Shown here: positions 1-6,516 of the stretch, one piece after another | Layout: each line of letters starts with the position of its first letter | Numbering within the stretch: the first letter of the stretch is position 1 | Assembly: GCA_035495815.1 (NCBI GenBank) | Contig: DATJFH010000227.1 | Span: 1 to 26,579 of the forward strand | Source of the DNA: DATJFH01 sp035495815 | GTDB taxonomy: Bacteria > Acidobacteriota > Terriglobia > Bryobacterales > Bryobacteraceae | Length of the DNA stretch: 26,579 bases | Reading direction: 5' to 3' | Program-made: the position numbers and the translations under genes | The notes under the pieces: model-generated | What the model saw: only the letters and a program-made list of their open reading frames with translations | Told to the model about the DNA's origin: nothing | Database searches by the model: none

Positions 1-1
1 C

Positions 2-226
2 CACCCCGGCGCCGAGAACCTGTCGCTCGCGGTGATGGGCTGCGTGGTCAACGGCCCCGGTGAGTCGAAGCACGCCAACCTGGGGATCTCGCTGCCGGGC
101 ACGTTCGAGGAACCCGTGGCGCCTGTCTATGTCGATGGGAAGCTGGTCCGGACCCTGCGTGGCGACGCCATCGTAGCGGAGTTCATCGGCATGGTCGACC
201 AGTACGTCGAGAGCCATTATTCCTGA
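2..226 (+). CDS. ispG: 4-hydroxy-3-methylbut-2-en-1-yl diphosphate synthase, C-terminal end (partial)
   Basis: This is the 3' end of ispG (gcpE); the frame is open from base 2 and the 5' part lies outside the window. The enzyme performs the penultimate step of the MEP isoprenoid pathway, reductively converting methylerythritol cyclodiphosphate to HMBPP in the cytosol with a [4Fe-4S] cluster. The diagnostic block GCVVNGPGE is present, carrying a conserved Cys and the nearby Glu that bind the cluster, followed by a KHANLGISLPG segment and a VAPVYVDGK segment typical of the bacterial C-terminal domain. About 74 residues are visible and the natural stop (TGA) is intact. It converges on the minus-strand GNAT gene. 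Family assignment is secure; the missing N-terminus cannot be checked. Confidence 0.95.
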   Translation, partial: HPGAENLSLAVMGCVVNGPGESKHANLGISLPGTFEEPVAPVYVDGKLVRTLRGDAIVAEFIGMVDQYVESHYS

Positions 227-240
227 TAACGTCCACTCGC

Positions 241-269
241 CCGCCGCGTCGAAACTCTCCCGACGGCGG
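241..269. terminator. Possible terminator hairpin between convergent ispG and GNAT genes
   Basis: CCGCC (241-245) pairs with GGCGG (265-269) and GTCG (248-251) with CGAC (261-264), leaving a two-base bulge and a nine-base loop. It sits in the 48-bp gap between two convergent genes, where a terminator is expected. Only a short AAATTTC follows on the plus strand, so the U-tract is weak. Confidence 0.4.
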
Positions 270-274
270 AAATT

Positions 275-1108
275 TCACTCCCGAGTCGCACACTCCAATC
301 CCCACTTCACGCGCGTATAGGCGATGCGGAATCCCTGCCGCTCGGCGTTGCGTTGGGAGGCGCTGCCGGGCTCGGCGCCCATCATTGCCAGGACGCATCC
401 GGATTCGGCCGCGTAGCGGAGACGGGCTTCGAGCAAGGCACGTTGAGCGCCCTGGCTTCGAGCCTCCGGGATGGTGCTGGCGCCTGCCAGGAGGGCGACT
501 TCATTGTCGATGTTCAGAGCGCCGGCGGCAATCGGCCGTCCATCGAGCTCGGCCAGAAAGCGCTTGCCACCCTCCACCGCGGCGACCATGCGCATCAAAT
601 CCAGCAGGATGTCGTCGAATTCCACCAGGCCCTTCCAACCTTCGAGCGAAGTCCGCGCCCAAATCTCCTGGTCCGGTTCCTCGATCATGCGCGTACGGAT
701 GTTTCCATTGCGCGGCAAGTCCGGCGCGGGCCTGCCGGCCAGCGGCAGATACATCACGCTCGTGAGCTCGATGGGCTGGTAACCGCGCGCGCACAGAAGC
801 GGCATTACAGCCTTGTCCGCGAGCGGGCTTACCTCATGCATTATCGGCGCGCCGCGCTTCCGGTAAAAGGCTTCGATCCGGTCCAGATCGGTCCCGGCCG
901 CTGTCTGGAAAAGGCCCAGACAAAACGTTTGGGTGACCGGCGACCGCGGCCCGTCGTACATGGCGTAGGCTCCGGCCATCTCGGTCCACTCGGCGCCGCT
1001 TTGAGGCTCCAGCCGCGCGTGGGCTTCAACGTACCGCGACCCCGCGCGGCCCTCGGCCCGTTCGAGCCGGCGCGACAATGCCAGGTCCGAGAAAACCGGC
1101 GCCGTCAT
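275..1108 (-). CDS. GNAT-family acyltransferase
   Basis: A 277-residue protein whose C-terminal part fits the GCN5-related N-acyltransferase fold: a strand with the self-description GGKRFLAELDGRPIAAGAL, then GASTIPEARSQGAQRALL, the acyl-CoA pyrophosphate-binding motif A (usual R/Q-x-x-G-x-G/A) followed by its helix, and a final strand RQGFRIAYTRVKW typical of motif B. The N-terminal about 130 residues are a second, more divergent GNAT-like half, so it may be a tandem GNAT. The substrate cannot be told. The ATG at 1108 overlaps the TGA of the upstream LytTR fragment as ATGA, so the two were, or still are, translationally coupled. It belongs to the minus-strand group with the receiver protein, not to the polysaccharide locus. 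Confidence 0.8.
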   Translation of the reverse strand: MTAPVFSDLALSRRLERAEGRAGSRYVEAHARLEPQSGAEWTEMAGAYAMYDGPRSPVTQTFCLGLFQTAAGTDLDRIEAFYRKRGAPIMHEVSPLADKAVMPLLCARGYQPIELTSVMYLPLAGRPAPDLPRNGNIRTRMIEEPDQEIWARTSLEGWKGLVEFDDILLDLMRMVAAVEGGKRFLAELDGRPIAAGALNIDNEVALLAGASTIPEARSQGAQRALLEARLRYAAESGCVLAMMGAEPGSASQRNAERQGFRIAYTRVKWGLECATRE

Positions 1109-1356
1109 AACGGCTGCCGTAGCCAGGCTTCTAGCTGTGGGCGATACTTGCGGCTCAGGGTAAGCTCGCGAATGCGCCGGGCGTTGACCGCGGCGGAACG
1201 GTGTACGCGGTCGAAGAGATTCGTGTCGAGCCGCCTTTGAAGGCTTCCCAACGTAGAGCGGTACCGGTACTCTTTCCCCCCGGCATGGAGGAGCCCACGG
1301 CCGGCCGAAGGCGGCATAGATCCCGGCACGGCAGTATCCCGGTCCAGGCGAACCAT
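1105..1356 (-). pseudogene. LytTR DNA-binding domain remnant
   Basis: The 83-residue frame contains a recognisable LytTR core: LHAGGKEYRYRSTLGSLQ, RRLDTNLF and the family hallmark RVHRSAAVN, followed by RIREL. In normal LytTR domains about 15-20 residues (strand, DG turn) separate this from the closing 'SR-x-Y' segment; here RIREL runs directly into TLSRKYRPQLEAW, so an in-frame deletion is inferred. The N-terminal part before LHAGG does not resemble a receiver or LytTR start, and the frame continues upstream without a good ribosome site. I read it as a truncated remnant of a LytR/AlgR-type response regulator. The preserved ATGA coupling to the GNAT gene means it could still be translated as a leader to that gene. 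Confidence 0.55.
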
Positions 1357-1387
1357 GAGCGCGGCTAGCGCTCCGGCGCGCTTTTCA

Positions 1388-1825
1388 TCAGCTCGTCGCG
1401 TGGCGCACTTGGCGCTGAATCCGCCGTATGGCTCGCAGGCCGATCAGTTCGGCTACTTTGGTAAGCAGCCGGGGGACGTCCTGCGTCTCGACGACTACAT
1501 CCGCTTCACGCGCGCTGGGCAGGGGGTCGGCCCCGTGATATGCCGTCACGGAGGCTGTCGCAGGCTTGTAATCTTTCAGCCGGGCGTAGGCCAGGACCTT
1601 ACGCCCTTCCTCCGGATTCCTCATCCCCAAATCGCTCAGGACCAGCACGTACTGGCTGCTGTCCAGCTTTTCGATGGCTTCCGCGGCCGAAGACGCCACG
1701 TCAACGCTATATCCCCCTGCTCGCAGCAGGGTCTGTAGTGTCAGGCGTGATGCCATGTCATCATCGACCAACAGCACCGGCGCAAGATCCAGATCCGGTG
1801 CGCTCATCGTTTTCTCTAAAGTCAT
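1388..1825 (-). CDS. Single-domain response-regulator receiver protein, divergent
   Basis: A 145-residue protein made almost entirely of a CheY-like receiver domain. The acidic pocket (DDD at 21-23 after the strand VLLV) and the phospho-acceptor Asp65 in VLVLSDLGM are present, and the switch Ser/Thr lies in ATASVTAYHG (about 90-98). The invariant Lys expected near residue 112 (usual K-P) is missing: the segment reads VVVETQD. Phosphorylation-dependent switching may therefore be altered. No output domain is attached; the LytTR fragment just downstream lies in another frame. The start could be ATG 1825 or ATG 1807; the latter gives a protein beginning MSAPDLDLAP. The partner kinase is not in the window. 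Confidence 0.8.
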   Translation of the reverse strand: MTLEKTMSAPDLDLAPVLLVDDDMASRLTLQTLLRAGGYSVDVASSAAEAIEKLDSSQYVLVLSDLGMRNPEEGRKVLAYARLKDYKPATASVTAYHGADPLPSAREADVVVETQDVPRLLTKVAELIGLRAIRRIQRQVRHATS

Positions 1826-1833
1826 CCTTTAGA
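1815..1833. repeat. 7-bp perfect inverted repeat over the receiver gene start
   Basis: TCTAAAG and CTTTAGA flank a five-base centre that contains the start codon of the receiver gene (ATG 1825 on the minus strand). Seen directly. It could be an operator or could hide the start codon in a hairpin loop in the mRNA; no function is demonstrated, and a 7-bp repeat can arise by chance. Confidence 0.4.
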
Positions 1834-1965
1834 ATCTCTTCTTCCACTTTAACCGAATCAGTTGTAATTTCAATGTCTAAAATCATTGGTACCCGGGCCG
1901 CAAAGCTATCTTTTGTACATGCAGGGCAATTCGGACCGCCTCTTTTTTCAATAACTTATAAGCTA
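1834..1965. other. AT-rich gene-free gap
   Basis: About 130 bases noticeably richer in A/T than the surroundings (runs such as CTTTTTTCAATAACTTATAA near 1940-1960). It lies upstream of the minus-strand receiver gene and is the most likely place for that gene's promoter. I could not pick out a convincing -35/-10 pair. Confidence 0.4.
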
Positions 1966-2370
1966 TCAACGTCCTGGTAAGACTGTCAGCCGCGCCCTTG
2001 GGAAAGTGCAATTTTGCTGCATAACTTTGGTGGCATCCCGGGAAGCGAGCTCCCGGCGCAAACCGATCCTGAGGCCCAAAATCCCCACAAACTCCTCCCC
2101 CCCACTGGACAAGGGAGAATCTTTTGGTCGTAGTGCGACAGACTGTCCCTTCCACACACAATTGGCCAGGATAACCTCGACCCAATCGCCGATCCTGCCT
2201 CCACTCGCGTTACCCCTCGAGTTGATAACAAAGCAGTTTGGCAGGTCCAAAACCACCTGGCGAACATCGGCCTTGGAATTGCGATGGTTCTCCCGCAGGT
2301 TACCCGGCTCTTCCGGGAGGCAGGAGGAGAGGATTGCTCGATGTAAGCAAATGGGCGGCAGCTTGCCCAA
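1966..2370 (-). CDS. Possible STAS-like (anti-sigma antagonist-like) reading frame, perhaps degenerate
   Basis: This 134-residue frame (TTG start, no clear ribosome site) has a stretch that looks like a STAS domain: a helix NLRENHRNSKADVRQ, then the strand-turn VVLDLPNCFVINSRG, matching the STAS pattern 'vvLDLs-x-x-x-I-(D/N)-S-x-G', then a helix DWVEVILANCVW, and KGQSVAL as the next strand. STAS proteins bind anti-sigma factors or act in partner switching, and in this group often sit beside receiver proteins, as here. Against it: the usual first strands of the fold are missing, the Ser is followed by Arg rather than Ser/Ala-Gly, third-position GC is lower than in neighbours, and the C-terminus is atypical. 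It may be a decayed gene or coincidence. It is antisense to the leader of the NusG-like gene. Confidence 0.3.
   Translation of the reverse strand: MGKLPPICLHRAILSSCLPEEPGNLRENHRNSKADVRQVVLDLPNCFVINSRGNASGGRIGDWVEVILANCVWKGQSVALRPKDSPLSSGGEEFVGILGLRIGLRRELASRDATKVMQQNCTFPRARLTVLPGR
2303..2317 (+). other. Short hairpin in the leader of the NusG-like gene
   Basis: CCCGG, a five-base loop CTCTT, and CCGGG form a perfect 5-bp stem about 80 bases upstream of the first gene of the polysaccharide locus. Specialised NusG paralogues can be recruited by leader DNA or RNA elements, so the position is suggestive, but the stem is short and no known ops sequence is present. Function is inference only. Confidence 0.25.
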
Positions 2371-2396
2371 ACGGATTCTCGGACCGGGAGCAGGCG

Positions 2397-2948
2397 ATGA
2401 GCCAGACTCGGAAACACCACCCTTGGTACGCCGTGCAAGTCAGAGCCCGGTCGGAGAAACTGGTCGGCTTCATTCTTCGGAACAAGGGATTCGAGCCTCT
2501 CTTGCCTCTCTACACCGTCCGCCGGCGGCGCGCCGACCGGACAGTCGATCTCGACTTGCCGCTATTTCCCGGATATCTCTTCTGCCGGCTCGATCTTTCC
2601 AGCCGTTTGCTTCCGTTGTTCACCACCCCGGGCGTGCTGCGGCTCGTCGGCGCAGGCTCGACACCCGCCCCCGTGGAGGATCACGAGATCGACGCGATTC
2701 AAACCATTCTGAAAGAGGGCCGGGCGCCGCTGCCGTGTCCGATTCCGAAACAAGGTGAGCGGGTGATCATCGGCGATGGACCCCTTTCCGGCGTTGAGGG
2801 AGTCCTGGTCGGACAAAAAAAGAACAGCCGCCTGGTCGTCTCCGTAACACTTTTGCAGCGGGCCGTTTCAGTGGAAGTGGATCCCGGCTCCACGATGCCG
2901 GTTTCCAGCCCCGCCCAGCCCGTCCTCCGGAGCGCCATGAATGCATAA
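2397..2948 (+). CDS. NusG/RfaH-type transcription elongation/antitermination factor
   Basis: A 183-residue NusG paralogue. The NGN domain starts at WYAVQVRARSEK (10-21) and includes the conserved LFPGYLFCRLD block (56-66) that contacts RNA polymerase; a KOW domain follows at about 117-150 (GERVIIGDGPLSGVEGVLVG). Such paralogues (RfaH, UpxY, LoaP) ride on RNA polymerase and suppress termination within long surface-polysaccharide or antibiotic operons. Its place as first gene of a 20-kb plus-strand locus fits a dedicated antiterminator. ATG 2397 is chosen because GGGAG lies six bases upstream; the frame is open farther upstream but without family similarity. Housekeeping NusG is normally next to secE/rplK, absent here, which supports the paralogue reading. 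Confidence 0.9.
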   Translation: MSQTRKHHPWYAVQVRARSEKLVGFILRNKGFEPLLPLYTVRRRRADRTVDLDLPLFPGYLFCRLDLSSRLLPLFTTPGVLRLVGAGSTPAPVEDHEIDAIQTILKEGRAPLPCPIPKQGERVIIGDGPLSGVEGVLVGQKKNSRLVVSVTLLQRAVSVEVDPGSTMPVSSPAQPVLRSAMNA

Positions 2949-3168
2949 GTTGCGCGTTTGCCCGCTCCCTGTCGAGACGGCGGTATCGCGAATGGAAAAG
3001 ATTACCGGACGAATCTTCCCGGAACCGGCTCCCGCACCTGCCCGAAGTTCCTGCGGATGCACGGCTGCAAAACATCATGCCGGCGGTATCCGTCGACTGG
3101 AACTCGGATTGCCGGCGTTACCACAAGTTGAAAGTACGGGAACCGTCACCAGGCTGGGACCAAGGTAA
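2941..3168 (+). CDS. Doubtful 75-residue reading frame between the NusG-like and export genes
   Basis: The frame starts at an ATG overlapping the 3' end of the NusG-like gene by eight bases and stops five bases before the export gene. I recognise no family. Third-position GC is only about half, well below the neighbouring genes, and there is no good ribosome site, so it is probably a chance frame in a 225-bp spacer. It is listed because nothing else explains that spacer. Confidence 0.15.
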   Translation: MHKLRVCPLPVETAVSRMEKITGRIFPEPAPAPARSSCGCTAAKHHAGGIRRLELGLPALPQVESTGTVTRLGPR

Positions 3169-3173
3169 CAACC

Positions 3174-4184
3174 ATGAGACTGCTTATCGGTGTTGCTGTT
3201 TGCGCTGCCGGCTGGACCTGCGCCGCGCAACAGACTTTTGTGGAATCGCGGCCTGCAAAGCCGTCTAACCTCGAGCAGGGCTTGAAAACCCGGCCTGTTC
3301 ACGACCCCGCGGCTTCCGAATACCGCCTTGGACCGGGAGACCAGATCTCGATTCGCGCCGTGAACGTGGAAGAGGTCGGCGACAAGCCGTTTCTGATCGA
3401 TACCAGCGGTCACATACGCGTGCCGGTCGCCGGCAGGCTGCATGTTGCGGGCCTCACCATCACCCAGGTGGAAGCAGAACTGGTGAACCGCTTGAAGAGC
3501 ATGGTTCTGCGTCCTGACGTCTCGGTGGCCGTCGTCGAGTATCATAGCCAGCCTGTTTCGGTCATCGGTTCGGTGCGAACGCCGGGCGTGCATCAGGTAC
3601 AGGGAAAAAAGACCCTGGTCGAAATGTTGTCCCTGGCCGGCGGCCTGGATACCACCGCGGGCAATACGCTGAAGATCACGCGGAGACTCGAGCGGGGCCC
3701 CATTCCGCTGGACAACGCGAAAAACGATTCCACCGGCAAATACAGCGTCGCGGAGGTAAGCCTGAAATCGATATTCGAGGCCAGGAATCCTCAGGAGAAC
3801 ATACTTGTACAGCCCGACGATGTGATTTCCGTGCCCCGCGCCGACACGATCTACGTCATCGGCCAGGTGAAAAAGGCGGGAGGTTTCGTGCTGAACGATC
3901 GGGAGAACGTCACCGTCCTTCAGGCGCTGGCCATGGCCGGGGATCTGGACACCACCGCGCGCCCCCAGGACTCTAAAATCCTGCGGAGCTTGCACGAGGG
4001 CGCCTCCCGAACCGAAATCGCCATTGACCTGAAAAAAATTCGCGACGGGAAATCTCCGGATGTTCCCATGCAGCCCGACGACATTCTTTTTGTCCCCAAC
4101 AGCGTATCGAAGCGGGCCGGTATCCGCGCCCTCGAAGCGGCAATTCAAATGGGCACCGGCATTGTGATTTGGCGCAGACCGTAG
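3174..4184 (+). CDS. Polysaccharide export protein with SLBB domains (Wza/outer-membrane channel type)
   Basis: A 336-residue periplasmic/outer-membrane export protein. An N-terminal signal peptide (about 1-18, ending CAA/QQ) is seen; there is no clear lipobox, unlike E. coli Wza. The Poly_export domain begins at SEYRLGPGDQISI (48-60) and runs to about 122 (PDVSVAVVEYHSQPVSVIG), followed by two SLBB modules: VIGSVRTPGVHQV (130-142) and YVIGQVKKAGGFVL (about 225-238), each with the 'G-x-V-x-x-P/A-G' turn. Each SLBB is followed by a near-identical LAxAGxLDTTA segment. It would form the export channel that pairs with the Wzc-like protein encoded 16 bases downstream. Start ATG 3174 is supported by the signal peptide. 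Confidence 0.92.
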   Translation: MRLLIGVAVCAAGWTCAAQQTFVESRPAKPSNLEQGLKTRPVHDPAASEYRLGPGDQISIRAVNVEEVGDKPFLIDTSGHIRVPVAGRLHVAGLTITQVEAELVNRLKSMVLRPDVSVAVVEYHSQPVSVIGSVRTPGVHQVQGKKTLVEMLSLAGGLDTTAGNTLKITRRLERGPIPLDNAKNDSTGKYSVAEVSLKSIFEARNPQENILVQPDDVISVPRADTIYVIGQVKKAGGFVLNDRENVTVLQALAMAGDLDTTARPQDSKILRSLHEGASRTEIAIDLKKIRDGKSPDVPMQPDDILFVPNSVSKRAGIRALEAAIQMGTGIVIWRRP

Positions 4185-4200
4185 ACCACGAGCTTACGAC

Positions 4201-6483
4201 ATGTCCCTACTCAACCCAACACCCAACCCACCCCGGGGTAGTCTTGAGTCCGGTATTCCCGGCGACAGCCCAAGAAGGCTGGCTTATGCTTACACGGACC
4301 TGTCGGACCGGTCTCCTGTGAGCGCGAGAGACAAAGATGGTCTGTCTTATTATTGGAGGCTCTTGAGCCGGCGGAAGGCGGCCCTTTCGCTGGCGGCCTT
4401 GTTTGGAGCGGGATGCGCGTTCCTGCTCACGATGCGTCAAACTCCCGTATATCGCGCCCAGACGATCCTCGAAGTCCAGAACCTGAACGAGGACTTCATG
4501 AACACGCGGAGCGTCAATCCCACCGCCAGTCCCGCGTTTCAATCGCCTGAGTACGATATTCGGACCCAGTCTACGATCCTGCAGAGCCGTCCCGTGCTGG
4601 AACGGGCCGTCAACGCGCTGACAGCGGAGGAAAAGAAGGAACTGAGCTCCGAAGAAGCGGTCTCGAACACGGCTCTCCTGTTCGGCAAGCCGGCCGCCGT
4701 GCGGGCGGCGGCGGTCATTCCCGAGACTGAACGGGCGCTGCAGACGGTGTCCGCCGGACTGCGCGTCCAGTCCGAACCCAATACCCGTGTCATCCGTCTT
4801 TCCTTCGACTCCACCAATCCCGCGCTGGCGGCTGATTTCGCCAACTCCCTGGCGGACTCGTTTATCAAGACGCGGCTCGAAACCCGCTGGCAGACTTCGC
4901 AGCAAACCGTCGACTGGCTCGTGGGCCGCATGCAGGACGTGAAGAGCAAGCTGCGGAACGCCGAGGCCGAGTTGCAGCGCTTCGCGGCCGACGCCGATCT
5001 CACTTTTCTCTCCGAGAAGGACAACGTCAACGACGAGCGGCTGCGGCAATTGCAGGCCGATCTGACCAAGGCGCAAAGTGAGGCCGCATCCCGGCGAGCC
5101 CGCTTCGAGCTGGCTTCGTCCGCGCCCGCCGAATCGCTGCCGGAAGTCCTCGACGATGCGACCCTGAAGGACTACCATGTCCAACTCACCACGTTGCGGC
5201 GCCAACTGGCCGACCTTTCCTCCACCTATACGCAGGAAAATCCGAAAATCGTCAAGGTGAAGGCCGAGATCGCGACATTGGAAGGGGCGCTCGAAAAGAA
5301 GCGGTCGAATATCGTCTCCCGTATCAAGAACGAATACGAAGCGTCTCGCAGGGCGGAGGATTTGCTGCATTCCAACTACAACGCCCATCGCGGCCTGATG
5401 TCCCGCCAGTTGAGCAAGGTTTCTCACTACGCGGACCTCAAGCGCGAAGTCGACACCACGCGCCAGCTGTACGATTCGATGTTTCAGAAGGTGACCGAAG
5501 CCGGTCTCGCTTCCGCGATGCGCGCCAGTTCGATTCAGGTGATCGAAAAAGCCATTCCGCCCAGACTGCCCTATAAGCCGAATTTCATGGTGAATATGGC
5601 GTTCGGAATTCTCACCGGCCTGTTTCTCGCCATTGCCCTGATCGTCCAGCGCGCCAGGTCCGATCGTGGGATCAAGGAACCCGGCGACACCGCCTTCCTC
5701 AACGTGCCGGAGCTGGGAGTGATCCCTACCAGCGATTCCCGCAGCGGGATGCGCCTGCTCAGGCGCCAATCGCTCGGACTCGATGTTCGCGGAACAGGAC
5801 CGGAGCGGCTCGAGCTGACGACTTATCAGAACCAGCTCTCGGTGATCGCCGAGTCCTTCCGGCTGACGCTGACTTCCATCCTCTTCTCGGGCCGCAACGG
5901 CTCCCGGCCCCGCGTGGTGGTCGTTTCGAGCGCCAATCCGAGAGAAGGCAAGACGACCGTCCTGAGCAATCTGGGAATCGCCCTGGCCCAGGCCGATCAG
6001 CGGGTGCTGCTCGTGGACGGCGACATGCGCCTGCCCCGTCTGCACGAGATTTTCTCGCTGGAGAACAACGCCGGGCTGGGCGAAGTGCTGACCGGCCAGG
6101 CGCCGCTGTCGGTGCTCGAAACCAAGATCCCGAATCTGTTCGTCCTGCCGAGCGGACACACGCAGGACTCCGGTCTTCTCTTCAAGCCTGAATTGCGCAG
6201 CCTCTTGCGGCGGCTCAAGGCAGACTTCGACATGATCCTGATCGACTCGCCGCCCATGCTGCATATGCCGGATGCCCGTCTGTTTGCGCGTCACGCCGAC
6301 GCCGTAATTCTGGTCGTCGCGCAGAATACCGCTCGGGACGCCGTTCAGACGGCTTGCCAGCGGCTGGCCGAAGACGGCAGCCCGCTGCTGGGAACCATTC
6401 TCAACAACTGGAATCCCAAGCACAGCACGCACGTTTACTCCGAATCCCAGGAGTATTACTCGAAGACGTATCAGAAGAGCTGA
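4201..6483 (+). CDS. Wzc-like chain-length regulator with fused bacterial tyrosine kinase
   Basis: A 760-residue inner-membrane co-polymerase/BY-kinase. Order: a long Pro/Ser-rich N-terminus, TM1 (about 60-78), a periplasmic Wzz/GNVR region rich in coiled coil (about 230-410), the Pro-rich PPRLPYKP before TM2 (about 461-482), then the cytoplasmic kinase. Walker A is SSANPREGKTT (576-586), Walker A' VLLVDGDMRLPR (602-613) and Walker B ILIDSPP (679-685). The C-terminus carries a tyrosine cluster (YSESQEYYSKTYQKS), the autophosphorylated tail typical of the family. In Wzx/Wzy systems this protein sets polymer length and couples synthesis to the export channel encoded just upstream. Full length; kinase and anchor are fused as in Proteobacteria rather than split as in Firmicutes. 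Confidence 0.95.
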   Translation: MSLLNPTPNPPRGSLESGIPGDSPRRLAYAYTDLSDRSPVSARDKDGLSYYWRLLSRRKAALSLAALFGAGCAFLLTMRQTPVYRAQTILEVQNLNEDFMNTRSVNPTASPAFQSPEYDIRTQSTILQSRPVLERAVNALTAEEKKELSSEEAVSNTALLFGKPAAVRAAAVIPETERALQTVSAGLRVQSEPNTRVIRLSFDSTNPALAADFANSLADSFIKTRLETRWQTSQQTVDWLVGRMQDVKSKLRNAEAELQRFAADADLTFLSEKDNVNDERLRQLQADLTKAQSEAASRRARFELASSAPAESLPEVLDDATLKDYHVQLTTLRRQLADLSSTYTQENPKIVKVKAEIATLEGALEKKRSNIVSRIKNEYEASRRAEDLLHSNYNAHRGLMSRQLSKVSHYADLKREVDTTRQLYDSMFQKVTEAGLASAMRASSIQVIEKAIPPRLPYKPNFMVNMAFGILTGLFLAIALIVQRARSDRGIKEPGDTAFLNVPELGVIPTSDSRSGMRLLRRQSLGLDVRGTGPERLELTTYQNQLSVIAESFRLTLTSILFSGRNGSRPRVVVVSSANPREGKTTVLSNLGIALAQADQRVLLVDGDMRLPRLHEIFSLENNAGLGEVLTGQAPLSVLETKIPNLFVLPSGHTQDSGLLFKPELRSLLRRLKADFDMILIDSPPMLHMPDARLFARHADAVILVVAQNTARDAVQTACQRLAEDGSPLLGTILNNWNPKHSTHVYSESQEYYSKTYQKS

Positions 6484-6516
6484 CGGATCCGCGAACGCTG
6501 ACATTCCTCGCTGACC

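Noticed and set aside
2353..2368. GGGCGGCAGCTTGCCC as an RfaH ops site.
   Set aside because: Only partly like the ops core GGCGGTAG, and it forms only a 4-bp stem; not listed as a feature, mentioned only as a possibility in the NusG finding.
1986..2438. 150-residue minus-strand frame overlapping the STAS-like frame.
   Set aside because: Ser/Arg/Pro-rich with no family pattern; the other minus frame shows the STAS-like words.
4207..6504. Long open minus-strand frame opposite the Wzc-like gene.
   Set aside because: The product is rich in His, Arg, Gln and Gly and has no family features; it is the antisense shadow of a GC-rich gene whose plus-strand product has all Wzc motifs.
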